DNA from: Proteles cristata cristata
Taxonomy: Eukaryota > Chordata > Mammalia > Carnivora > Hyaenidae
Assembly: GCA_017311185.1 (NCBI GenBank)
Contig: JAESUZ010003297.1
Span: forward strand, 124,001 to 188,000
DNA: 64,000 bases
Reading direction: 5' to 3'
Both the position numbers and the translations under genes were made by a program. Within the stretch, counting starts at the first letter, position 1; the number at the start of each line of letters is the position of its first letter. Shown one piece after another: positions 49,117 through 61,400 of this stretch. The notes beneath the pieces were generated by a model that saw nothing but the letters and a program-made list of their open reading frames with translations, was not told the origin of the DNA and searched no databases.

Positions 49117-52100
49117 ATGCTGCGCGCAGCACTACCGCTGCTCTGGCTGCTCCTGGCGGGGGCGGCCACAACCGAAGAGCCCACCCAGGAGCTGGGGTCG
49201 CCCGGAGAGCCTCCTCCAGGGCTTGCACTCTTCCGCTGGCAGTGGCACGAAGTGGAGGCGCCCTACCTGGTAGCCCTGTGGATCCTGGTGGCCAGCCTGG
49301 CCAAAATAGGTGAGTGCGTCCGTGCGAGTGCCAGGCCGGTGGCTGGCAGCGGACCCGCCCCCAGCCCCTAGTCCCCAGATCTGGGCTGGCTTCTTGCACA
49401 GTGCCAGCCAGGTCTCAGGTTCCGATTCCACAAATCCGGGCTCTTACAGAGTTCCTGCGCTCTCTCTTGTGGCTCTGCCTCCTCCCCTTTCCGTGGGGGA
49501 GGTCTGAGGTTTTGCCTTCTCTAAGGGCTGCCCTTGCTCTCTCCAGCCTCATCCCTAGACTCCTTTGCCTCTCTGCCCTCCCTCTTCCCCATTGCAGTAA
49601 ACCCTTCCGGCTGGCCTCTCCTCTAGCAATCGCCAGGCTCCTAGAACCCTCTGTCAGCGCCGAGGGAGTGGGGATGTTGAAGGGATAGTGTTCTCCGGAA
49701 AACTCAGGCATCTTGGTCCTGAAGAAGCAGTCTTCCCACCCAAGAGATCATGTCCAAATGTCCACTCTCTTGGGATTCTAGACTGTCCTTTTTTCTCTAG
49801 TTCCCCTCTTCTCCCCTATAGATGCACCATTCCTTAGGTGTGCTTAGCGGGGACCCCCCCCCCCCCGACATAATTCAGGTCTGCATTCTTCCCACTTCAG
49901 GGTGAGCAAAACAAAGCAAACAAAACCCTTATTTATCAGGGCCTTACTTACTATGTGCTGCCTACACTAGGTGCTTTCATATATCCGACCTCCTTTTGTC
50001 TGCACAACTTGTGCTTCACATTCCTTATCTTGAATAGAGCTGCTTTTCCTTACTTCTGCCCCTTCCTCCCCACTTCTGAGCAGCCAGTGGGCCCTCCTCC
50101 CACCAGAGACCCTCCTCCCTCTCCCTGTTGTGCAGGCTCTGCTGTGGGGGTGACTAATTATAGCTGAGCGTTGCTACTCACTCCCCAGCTATGCTGGCAC
50201 AGCCTGTACTCCAGTCTCACCAATACAGTCTTCATTTAGGAATCACAGTTTAGAATTTGCCCCTCTACTGCCCACCCCCCCACCCCCACCCCCACCAAGA
50301 GACTCTGTTGGTGGGGAGGAGTTGCTGGGCAGGAACAGAAGAACTTTCTATTCTCTTCTGGCAGCCCATTAATAATGGAAAATGGGGACTGAAATGCCTT
50401 CGGGGAGCCTACTTCTGCCTGAGAACAGGCTTTGGTGATGGGTTTTGGATTGCAGTGTGGGGGCTGATGCATGCTGTGGAGGTGAGGATGGAATAGGGTC
50501 CCTGAAGGAAAGAGGAGGGGAACTAAAGGTAGGGATCTGTATGGGCAGATCTATGACTGAATTTGCCTTGGGGTCTGGCAGTAATGAGAGCAAGGTGGGA
50601 GAAAGCCTCAGATTTGGGAGCCAAGAATTGGGTTTGCTGAGGAGTCTCTGAGTTGTAGGAAAGTTCTTGTCTTATTTAGGGTTTATAGTAACGACTGTAG
50701 TTACCCCCATAATTGGATGCCAACTCCTCTAGGGGTAGGAGAAGATAGCCTTTTCAATAGCCACACAGACACAAAACCACAAAAAAACCCCAAAAACTTC
50801 CTCACAGAGAAGGGTAGAGATTGGAATACCTTCCCTCAGCTTCATTGCTAGGAGGGTTTTTGTTTTTGTTTTGTTTTTTCCTTTTTATTCAACAGATATT
50901 TAGGTAGATTCCACTATGTGCTAGGAACTGCTCTAAGCCCTTTGGATACAGCTTCCAAAGGGCACTGTCTTGGAATTGGGTCTCACATAGGCTAACATGG
51001 AGACTTCTTCCACTACCTGTCTTTCCAGGTATGGGGAGAGCTGTTCACTCATGATCTCAGGGCCCAAGGAAAAGACAATGCAGTTTATTTTAGCGGACAC
51101 GGGTAGGAGTGGCAATAGTGCTAGAAACCCATTACACAATTCCTCTTTTCTTGGGGGACAGATCTGTCATTTTCCCCCAGAGTCATTTTTTGTAAAGATT
51201 TTTTATTTTTAAGTAAGCTCTATACCCAACTTGAACTCACAACCCCAAGATTAAGAGTCACATGCTCCACCTACTCAGCTGGCTAGGTGTCCCTTCCTCA
51301 GAGTCATTTTTAATTAACATTTGTTGAGAACCTACTATGTGTGTGATATCCTGGTGGGCACATTCACATTGTATCATTTTATACCCACGTTGTGTATTAG
51401 ATATTTTTCTCATAGGAGAAGGAATTGAAGTTCAGGTAAATTAGTTTGCGATCATACATTTAGAAAGTGATGGAGCCTGAAGAACTAGAGATCTTCCTAC
51501 TGCTACTCAATTTTTTTCGAACTACTGTTTCCTTAGTTGAGGCATTATAATAAAAAGCAGGTTGGGCTAGGAGGTCTACAGTGCTGTTAGGAGGTATAAT
51601 ATGCATTATGGTCAAGTGAGGGAAGCAGAACTCAATACTATATTATGTAACGTTTATTGAGTGATTATGATAAAGCATTGGGTTAAATGCTATTGAGTAG
51701 ATTGCTTTATTTAAACATCACAACAATCCCATGAGATCATTACTGTTTTTATTCCTATTTTGCTGATGAGAAAACTGAAAGAGAGGTGAAGCTATGTAGT
51801 CTGAGGTCACAGAACTAGTAAACAGAGGAGCTAGTCTTCAAACCCAGGCAGCCTGGATCTAGAAGTCCTGATTTTTACAGTTATGTTATACACAAAAATA
51901 TACCAAATAATGTTTCCTGAGGCACACATAATGGTTATGGATAAGGGAGATCAGAGAAAGGTGAGATGCCCTGAGGACGAGAGTAGAGAGGAGGGGGCAT
52001 TTCCAGAATGGAAAAAGCAAGCAAAGGCCTGGGCTACCATGACAGGAGCACCAAGAAACAGACAACTTTAGCTGCACTGGAGGGTTTGTAGGCATGGAGG

Positions 52101-52450
52101 TCAGAGATTCTAGCAGTCCTGCATTTCTTTTCTCCTTCCTTGGTCTCAGGGTCAGGGTGCTTTTTTTTTTTTTTTTTTTTTTAATTTTTAAAATGTTTTA
52201 TTTATTTCTGAGAGAGAGAGAGACAATGTGATCAGGGGAGGGTCAGAGAGAGAGAGAGATACAGAATCTGAAGCAGGCTCCAGGCTCTGAGCTAGCTGTC
52301 AGCACAGAGCCTGACATGGGGTTCGAACTCACGAACCGTGAGATCATGACCTGAACCGAAGTTGGACGCTTAACTGGCTGAGCCACTCAGGCGCCCCAGG
52401 GTCAGGGTTCCTGACCTAGGATAACCTTCTAAGACTGGGAGGTTATAGGC

Positions 52451-52497
<47 letters not shown>

Positions 52498-55400
52498 TCC
52501 ATCCCATAAACTGATACATCCTGCCCTCTTCTTGCATTGTAGTGTTTCACTTGTCTCGGAAGGTGACATCACTGGTCCCTGAGAGCTGCCTGCTGATTTT
52601 GCTGGGACTGGTGCTTGGAGGCATTGTCTTGGCTGTGGCCAAGAAAGCTGAGTACCAGCTGGAGCCAGGCACGTTCTTCCTCTTCCTGCTGCCTCCTATT
52701 GTGCTAGACTCAGGCTATTTCATGCCTAGCCGGCTGTTCTTTGACAATTTGGGTGCCATCCTCACCTATGCTGTGGTGGGCACACTCTGGAATGCCTTCA
52801 CAACAGGTGCTGCCCTCTGGGGCCTGCAGCAGGCTGGATTTGTGGGTGAGTGACCCTAGAACCTCGACCAACCCCCTTCTCCACCTCTGGAGATCCCATA
52901 TTGGCAAGAGCCATGCCCTGAGAGTTGTCTTAGGTCCCTCCCACCTGGAGTGCAAGGCAATGCTCCAGATGGGGCCTACAGCCTTCATTTAGGTCTCTGC
53001 CAGTTGAGTCTGGGCTGCTGCAGCACGACAGCTGAGCAGAGGCCTGGCTCCCAGCTGTGTGTGGGCTGCCCAGGCTGGGAAGCCTGCGTTACTACTCTGC
53101 TGCCTCCTGCCCTCTGTTACCACACTGCCATTTCCCAGCCTTGCTCCCTTGAGGCACATTCACTGTTCCTGTGAGGGCCAACCATCCTGGCTCTGCCCAG
53201 GCCACATCAGGGTGGTTTTCTGTTATTATTTTCTTTTTTATTAAGATCTAGTTATTTAAAAAAATTTGTTTTAAGATTTTATTTTTAAGTAATCTCTACA
53301 CACCACATGGGCTTGAATGTACAACCCCGAGATTCAGGGTAGCATGCTTTCTGACTGAGCCAGACAGACACCCCTTTAACTTTTTTTTTTTAAAGTAATC
53401 TCTACACCCAGCATGGGGCTCAAACTCACAATCCTGTGATCAAGAGTCATATGCTCTTCTGATTGAGCCAGCCAGGTGCCCTTATTTTTGATAAATCCAT
53501 ATTATACATCCACAGAATGCAATACGTTACCCTGGTGTTATATCTTTACTTATCACATGGACTCTTTATAGCTACCCTTTTGGGGTATAATTTGTCCCAT
53601 TTAATAGATGAGGAAATAAAGGCCCTTAAACTCATTGGATAACAGGTCCAAGGTTAGCAGGAGAGGTCTGTTTTACTGAGGTTCTTTGCCCTCAGATTGC
53701 CTTTCCTGCTCCCTTCTTCCTCATTTTCTGCACCAAAATCCATTCAACTCTGAATGTTGGTAATTCAAACTTCTTCCAAAGTACAAAGGGAGGTTTGCAA
53801 TTTCTACTTCAGGCCTCCAACCTGGTTTTCCTAATGGGTGAGTGAACTCTTTGGAGCAGGAAAGGAAGGGAGGACATCAGACCATAATAATAGTAGTAAT
53901 AATAGTAATAACAATAATCCTAATAGGTAATATTTATTAGATCCTTACTATGTATTAGGCTCTGGCTAAATAAAGAACTTTTTGCGGTAGATTCTATTAT
54001 TATTCCCAATATATACATGAGGAAACAGGATAACAGAGATTCTATGACATATTCAAGTTCTCTCAGTGGTGGGTGCTTTTCCTTCCATACTCTAATAGAT
54101 GGAGAGCCCCTACCCCTCCTGCTGAGTATCATGAGTGTCATATCCTTTAGGCTGAGAACCACAAGTGTAGGAGAAAGCACTATCTCCCTAATAAAGCCAG
54201 TCAGCAGCCACTTTCCACCTGCTGGTGGTTCTTATTACTGTAGCTGCAGATTTTATTGTCAGTGCCACCTTAACTTTTCAGGTTATATAGAGCTTTCTTA
54301 GCCATCTCCTGGGTTGATTTTGCAGAAATCTCATGAGGTAGGCAGATGAGGAGGCATGGCTTAAGAGAAGTCATGTGACAGTGACAGCACCAACATCACA
54401 GAGCTGGTAAGTGGCAAAGCCAGGCCTTAGGCTCAAGTGTCCTGACCTGAGGGCTGATGCTGTCTTCACCATCCCAAGTCCTCTCTGGGCATCTTTGTTT
54501 TCACAGTGGGGTGGAGCCAGGGCTTGTCACAGGGGACACTGTGGAAAACTGGATACCTTGCCAACTGCTGTTCCCTATCTATCCCTCAAAAGCCCCTCGA
54601 GTGCAGGCCAGCTTGCTGGACTTTCTGCTGTTTGGGAGCCTCATCTCAGCGGTGGACCCCGTGGCTGTGTTGGCTGTCTTTGAGGAGGTGCATGTCAACG
54701 AAACCCTCTTTATCATCGTCTTTGGCGAGTCCCTGCTCAATGATGCTGTCACTGTGGTGAGAGTGCTCAGCTGGCTGCCATTCCCTGACCCCTGTTGCCA
54801 TGCTCTGACTAGTTGGGTGTCTGAGCATGCTCAGACCCTTCCCTGGGTTCCCTGGGGAAGAAATACGTCCTAAGCTTCACCCTCTCCCAGCAGCCCCAGT
54901 TGGGCCTTCCCTCTCCTTTCTCCTGATTCCCCTCTTCTCACTCAGGTGCTGTACAAGGTCTGCAACTCCTTTGTGGAGATGGGCTCTGCCAACGTGCAGG
55001 CCACTGACTACCTGAAAGGAGTCGGTCAGTATTTCCCCCCCTTGGCTGGGTTGCTGAGTCCCTGCCCCCTACTGCATCAGGACAGAGGAGGCTGTTGGGT
55101 TGCCTCATTCCCATCCCTCCTCTGTAGAGAAATGGGACCCCGAGAACCTGAGAAGGAGGGGCTTTCCTGGGATCCTGGCTCTGGGATCCTGACCCCTGGG
55201 GAGTACAGTGGGCATTGTCTTCAACTTCCTGCCAGGCAGCAGTCTTGTCCACCCGGGTGGGGTCCAGGTCAGGGGTCACACTGACAACCCACTCCTCCCC
55301 CAGCCTCCCTGTTTGTGGTCAGTCTGGGCGGGGCAGCCGTGGGCTTAGTCTTTGCCTTCCTCCTGGCCCTGACCACACGCTTCACCAAGCGGGTCCGCAT

Positions 55401-58400
55401 CATCGAGCCGCTGCTGGTCTTCCTCCTCGCCTATGCAGCCTACCTCACTGCTGAAATGGCCTCGCTCTCCGCTATTCTTGCGTGAGTCCTGGGGGCCTTG
55501 CATGCAGGCAGCTGGGAGGGGGTATTGGAGATGGTTGCCTCTCACATGGACAGGAGCAGGACCCTGAGGAGGCAATAGGTTTTCTTGTTCCTTTGTGGTT
55601 GTGAGAGCCTCAAATTCCCCTAGGAAGACAGTAAACCTCAGGTAATATTTCAGGATCTACCTCTAAAACTGCCCTGGGCACCCTAGAACTTAGTCTTTTT
55701 CTGCCTGAAGTGCTCTCTCGGGTGTAGGCTGAGCTACAAGTGGATCTCAATTCCTGGTGCCACTGGCTCCAGTGGCCACAGTACTCCAGAAGTTGCCTCA
55801 GAAAGGATGCTAATCAGAGCATATTTCTCCCACCTTCCCCTCCAGGAGGCACGGAGTGGGAACCTGGAGATTTGGACCCCTATTCCAAGACCACCACTAG
55901 CTGTCCTGAGACAGTCTCCATGCCTCCTTGAGCTTGAGCCCTGATGGTCTGACATCTGTGATGGGCAACACACCTCCTTGTAGCACACTTGAACCCCACA
56001 GGCTGTGCTTCTGCCACCCTTCCTTACATGTCCTATCTGTCAATTCCTATTTCAGGGTGACTATGTGTGGCCTGGGCTGTAAGAAGTATGTGGAGGCCAA
56101 CATCTCCCATAAGTCACGCACAGCTGTCAAATACACAATGAAGACTCTAGCCAGCTGTGCTGAGACAGTCATCTTCATGCTGCTTGGCATCTCGGCTGTG
56201 GACTCTTCTAAGTGGGCCTGGGATTCTGGGCTGGTGCTGGGCACCCTCTTCTTCATCCTGTTCTTCCGAGCCCTCGGTATTGCCAGCACTCTCTGCTTTC
56301 CCTCTCTACTTCCTGCCCTGCCCCAGCTCATCTCCTAGTCTGAGTCCATATCCTTGTCAATTCCTAAGCCTCCCCACTATTGCTCATCCTTCCTAGCCCC
56401 TGTCAGACCATAGCCCAGATACTTGGTACCATCCACTCCTGGGTCTTCCACCCCCAAAGCCCTGCTCCCACTGGCCTCCCTCCTGCTGTAGGCGTAGTCC
56501 TGCAGACGTGGGTGCTGAATCAGTTCCGGCTGGTCCCTCTGGACAAGATTGACCAGGTGGTGATGTCCTATGGGGGCCTGCGTGGGGCTGTGGCCTTCGC
56601 TCTCGTCATCCTACTGGACAGGACCAAGGTCCCTGCCAAGGACTACTTTGTGGCCACCACTATTGTGGTGGTTTTCTTCACAGTCATTGTGCAGGTGGGA
56701 GAGCCCGTGAGGCTGGGTAGGGAGAGGGTCTGGCAGGCCCTGGGGGAGGGATGGAGCCCTTGGGACAGGGGCTCCTCTTTCTACTGGGGGATACAGAGGC
56801 CTGACTTCTCAGATTTTGAGTGCAGTGAAGTGGAGGTACTGAAGGCAGCAGGGAACTGGATAGGGCAGGGCTCACCTGCTGCCTGTCCGTAGGGCTTAAC
56901 CATCAAGCCACTGGTCAAGTGGCTGAAGGTGAAGAGGAGTGAGCATCACAAACCCACCCTGAACCAGGAGCTGCATGAGCACGTGGGTACCAGAACCCCA
57001 TCCCTCCACCTATACCTCTCTTCCTTCTATTTTAAGCAGAGTCCTGATCCAGTCCCCCTACCCACCCCCCTTCTAGACTTTTGACCACATTCTGGCTGCA
57101 GTGGAGGACGTTGTGGGGCACCATGGCTATCACTACTGGAGGGACAGGTGAGGGAGCTCCCCCAAGGCTCCTTCAGCAGCAGCAGAGCCACCAACCAGGG
57201 CAGCACTGGGGATGTGCCACACTTCTGAGAAGGGACACAGCCAGGCTTGGGCTGGGTGACCTCTGCCAGGAGCCCTTTCAGTGGCATCTCAGTACTTTCA
57301 GAATAAGACAAGTCTTCCCAATGAGGCCTGCCTGGCCTGTGTGGTCTGGCACCTTCCAGACTCTGGCCTCCTTGTGTTGTACTCTGTCCTTGATTGTCTG
57401 CCTGTTAATTACATGGACCCTGGTTTAGAACCTCAGGACCCGCTGTGCTCCCCTATCCTGCCACTGAGACCTTTGCACATATTCTGTGTATTAGAACATT
57501 TCCTCACCTTCTCACCTACTTAACCACTGTTCCTCCTTCAGATCTCACCATAGGCATCAAGTTCCTGGGGAGGCCTTCCGTGGCCTCCCTGACTAGGGCA
57601 AATCCCTTCATACTCTATAATTATTCTATGTAGTTCTTGTTATTGTTGCAATTCTGGTTATTTGTAATAACTTCAGTTTAAAGTCAGGCTTTCCTATAAT
57701 GCTGTAAATTCCATGAGGGCAGGGTCTAGTTTCAATATTCTCCCTGGCTGAGGCCTATATCAAGAGAGCCAGGCCAATGCTGGCAGTGCTCCTACCTCAT
57801 CTGAGGAAAGGCCAGCCAGCTAGGCCTTGGGGATGGCACTCAGGACTGGCCTGACATCTTCTGTAGGTGGGAGCAGTTTGACAAGAAGTACCTGAGTCAG
57901 CTGCTGATGCGGCGGTCAGCCTACCGCATCCGGGACCAGATCTGGGATGTGTACTATCGACTCAACATCCGGGATGCCATCAGCTTCGTGGACCAGGTGG
58001 GCCAGCAGCCAGTGGTAGGTGGGCAGGTAACCAGCAGAGCAGGACAGGAAGGGGTGACAAGCAGGTAGGACCTGAGCAGGGAGTTGGGAATTCCTAGCAG
58101 ACTGGTAAAGTGGCACCTGCAGGAACCAGCCTGACCTGATGCTGAATTCAGAGTGTGTTAAGCAGTAGAGAAAGGTGAGAAACAGCTGGACTCTAGAGTG
58201 AGCGGAGGCAGTTCCAGTCTTATCACTTTCAGGCTTGTGACCTTGGCTAAGTCTCTTATCCTCTTGGAGCCTGTTTTCTCTGTTGTAAGAAAGTAGGAAT
58301 AAGAATACATATGTCACAGAATTCTGTGGATTCAATATGTAAAGTGCACAGCACAGTACCTAAAAGATCAAAGGAGGAGAATAAGTGTTAACTCTTGTTC

Positions 58401-61400
58401 TTTTTATTACCCTTTGACTGTCTGGGCTACCCTCCAACTGATTGCCTTCTGACCTCTGTCTTGGCCCCAGCAGGGAGGCCATATCTTGTCCTCCACAGGT
58501 CTCACTCTGCCCTCTATGCCCAGCCGCAATTCCATGGCAGAGACATCTGTCACCAACCTGCTGTAAGTCCTTGAATCCCCCTCCAGTTTCTCAAACTCCT
58601 CTCTTCTTGGGCCCTCTCTCTGCATCCCTTCTGGGAAAGATTTGTGGGCACTTTTGTTTTTTGCCCTTCCCCTGGCCTGTCCTCCTGGTCCCTCCTTAGC
58701 ACGCATGTTCCCTGCCTCCTGCAGGAGGGAGAGTGGCAGTGGAGCGTGTCTGGATCTGCAGGTGATTGACACAGTACGCAGCGGCCGGGACCGTGAGGAT
58801 GCTGTGATGCACCATCTGCTCTGTGGAGGCCTCTACAAGCCACGTCGCAGGGTGAGAGCAGGCAAGGGGAGTGGGGCTGGGGGCAGTTGTGGGGGGTGGT
58901 CTGGGGAGACTATGACTGCAGGCTCAAGAGGCACTTGGCACCAGTTAGTGGAGAGCTATAAGTGCCCAGTGGAAGAGTGTGGGCATTATCTTATAATAAC
59001 TTTTAGGGTTTTTTTTGTTTTGTTTTGTTTTTTGTTTTGTTTTGTTTTTTGTTTTAGAAAGGGTTGGCCTGATATAAGCACTGTTTAAAGAGATCTCCTT
59101 CTGGTAGCAGAGCATAGACCAAATTGGAGGGGCGAGGTGCAAGGCTGGGAGAGCCAGTAGGGAGGCTGGAGTGAAACACTGGATCAGAGCTGGGTAGTGG
59201 TAAGGGAGAGGAGCACATAGGATTGAGTGGTTGTCTTGAGGGAGAGAGCAGGGGACAGACTACAAAAGGCTTAATGGGGTCACAAGCAGAAGCAGGAATG
59301 CTGAGGAAGCCTGTGAGACCAGCTTAGGATGTGGAAGACAGACATCTCTTTTAGGTAGTGTTAGTCTAATACAGGTTAGGAAGCTCTGGGGCTGGAATGG
59401 CCCAGCCCATCCGGGAAGGAATCTGCTGCAATCCCACAAGGGGGCAGCATGCCATTACCTTGAACTTTTCTGAAGTGGGAATGCAACTTTTACCAATCTT
59501 GGCAGTTTTAACAGTCAAGGCTGTTTCTACCATTGAGACAGAACTGGCTTCTTTTAACTTGCTGGCATGGGTCATAATTTGACTCTCTGCAGCTCTGCAG
59601 AATAAGCCTTCGAAGGTTTCAAGACATTTCCCTTTCTCACAGGCCTTCTTGCCCTCAGGCCAGCATCCCCTCTCCCTGTATGTCTTTTCTGGTCATAAGA
59701 AACAAGGCCCAGAGTGCTGTTCTAGATGTGGTTGACCAGGGCAGGCATAGAGGCTCTCTTACCTTTCTAGTTCTAGAACTTACAGTTCTCTTCCCAATGC
59801 CTAGAATCCTTCAAGCTTTGTGTTACCACTCTGAGGCCCCAAAATGTCCTTATAATCAGGCATACTCCCATGTCTTCCTCAGTTAATGGCTATTAAACTC
59901 TGTCTCATCCAACCTGTGGGGTTTTTGTTTCATTTTGTTTACTTTTTTCTTAAGGCACATCTCACTCATTCACAAAACTAGACAGAATAAAATCACTCAT
60001 TTATCCATCATGCAGCTCCCTTAATTATCAATGCACGGTTGATCTTGTTACGTTCTGTATCCCTACCTCATCCCATCCACACTTTTTTTTTTTTTTAAAT
60101 GTTTTATTTATTTCTAGGAGAGAGAGAGAGACAGTGTGAGCAGGGGAGGTTCAGAGAGAGAGGGAGACACAGACTCTGAAACAGGCTCCAGGCTCTGAGC
60201 TGGCAGTCAGCACAGAGCCCGACGCGGGGCTCGAACCCACGAACCGCGAGATCATGACCTAAGCGAAAGTCGGACGCTTAACCGACTAAGCCACCCAGGC
60301 GCCCCCCATCCACACTTTTTTATCTTAAAGCAAACTCCAGACATAACATATCACCTCTAAATATTTCAATATATATTTCTATGTGGCAAGAACTCTACAT
60401 ATACGATGTATGTATAAAATCTTAGTACTATTATCACTTACAACAAATAACAGTAATTCTCACATGAAATATCCAATCAGTGTTCATAAACATCTTTTTT
60501 TCCAGGTGGTTTGTTTAAATCAGGATCCAAATAAAGCCCTCACTTTGCGTTTGGTAAATATGTCTCTTTATTAAAGAAAAAAAATCTCTAATAATTCATT
60601 TTCCTTTTCTCATACTTGCTATTTATTTATTGAAGAACCTGATACTTTGTCTCAGGGAATTTCCCATTTTACAGATTTTGCTAATTATATTCCAGTGGCA
60701 GTGATTAACATGTTCCTCTACCCCCTGTATTTCTTGGTAGTTAAATCTAGAAGCCTGGTCAGATTCAGTAACATTCAGTAGGTGTGCTTCATATTATGTA
60801 TTGTATCACATCAGGATGTACATAATAATTGATTGTGTATGGATGTGTTTGCGTAAGATTGGTCAGTGGGTGCAGTTCAACCAGTTGTTATGTAATCAAT
60901 TAGGGAAAAAAAAACAGAGTAAGACTGTGCTTATCCTTGTTAAATGTCATCTTATTTGATTTAGCCCATCATTCCATCGTTTGGATCCCATGTCTGGCAC
61001 CAAATATCTGTTCAGATTCACATCATGTGAAAATTTGCTAAGCCTGTTAACTTTGTATTCATCCAAATCAACATAAATGTTGAACAGGATAGAGCTGAGG
61101 ACAGAGCCCTGTGGCATGCTACCAAAGACTTTCCTCCAGACTGACATGGATCAAGCATTTTTGGGTATGGTTACTCAACTAGTTCTGAATCCATTTAGTT
61201 ATACCATAACACAGTCCATAATTCTTCATGTTCTTCAAAGAAATGTTATTCGAGAGAGAGAGAGTGTGTGTGTTATGTATAGAGTTACAAATATGAGATT
61301 ATAGGTTAAGAGAGAGATAAGGGTTGGAAATAAACATAAGTAGTCTTTATTATCAGAGGTTTCCTCACCTGGCAACATCAGGATCCCTTGGGGGAGCTTG

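Noticed and set aside
48581..49399. 272-codon minus-strand frame over the SLC9A5 promoter
   Set aside because: Antisense of a CpG island and of SLC9A5 exon 1, with Ala/Pro/Arg-biased composition and no family resemblance.
60947..61147. Reverse transcriptase-like frame as a functional gene
   Set aside because: Too short, catalytic motif decayed, and no neighbouring domains: a LINE fossil.
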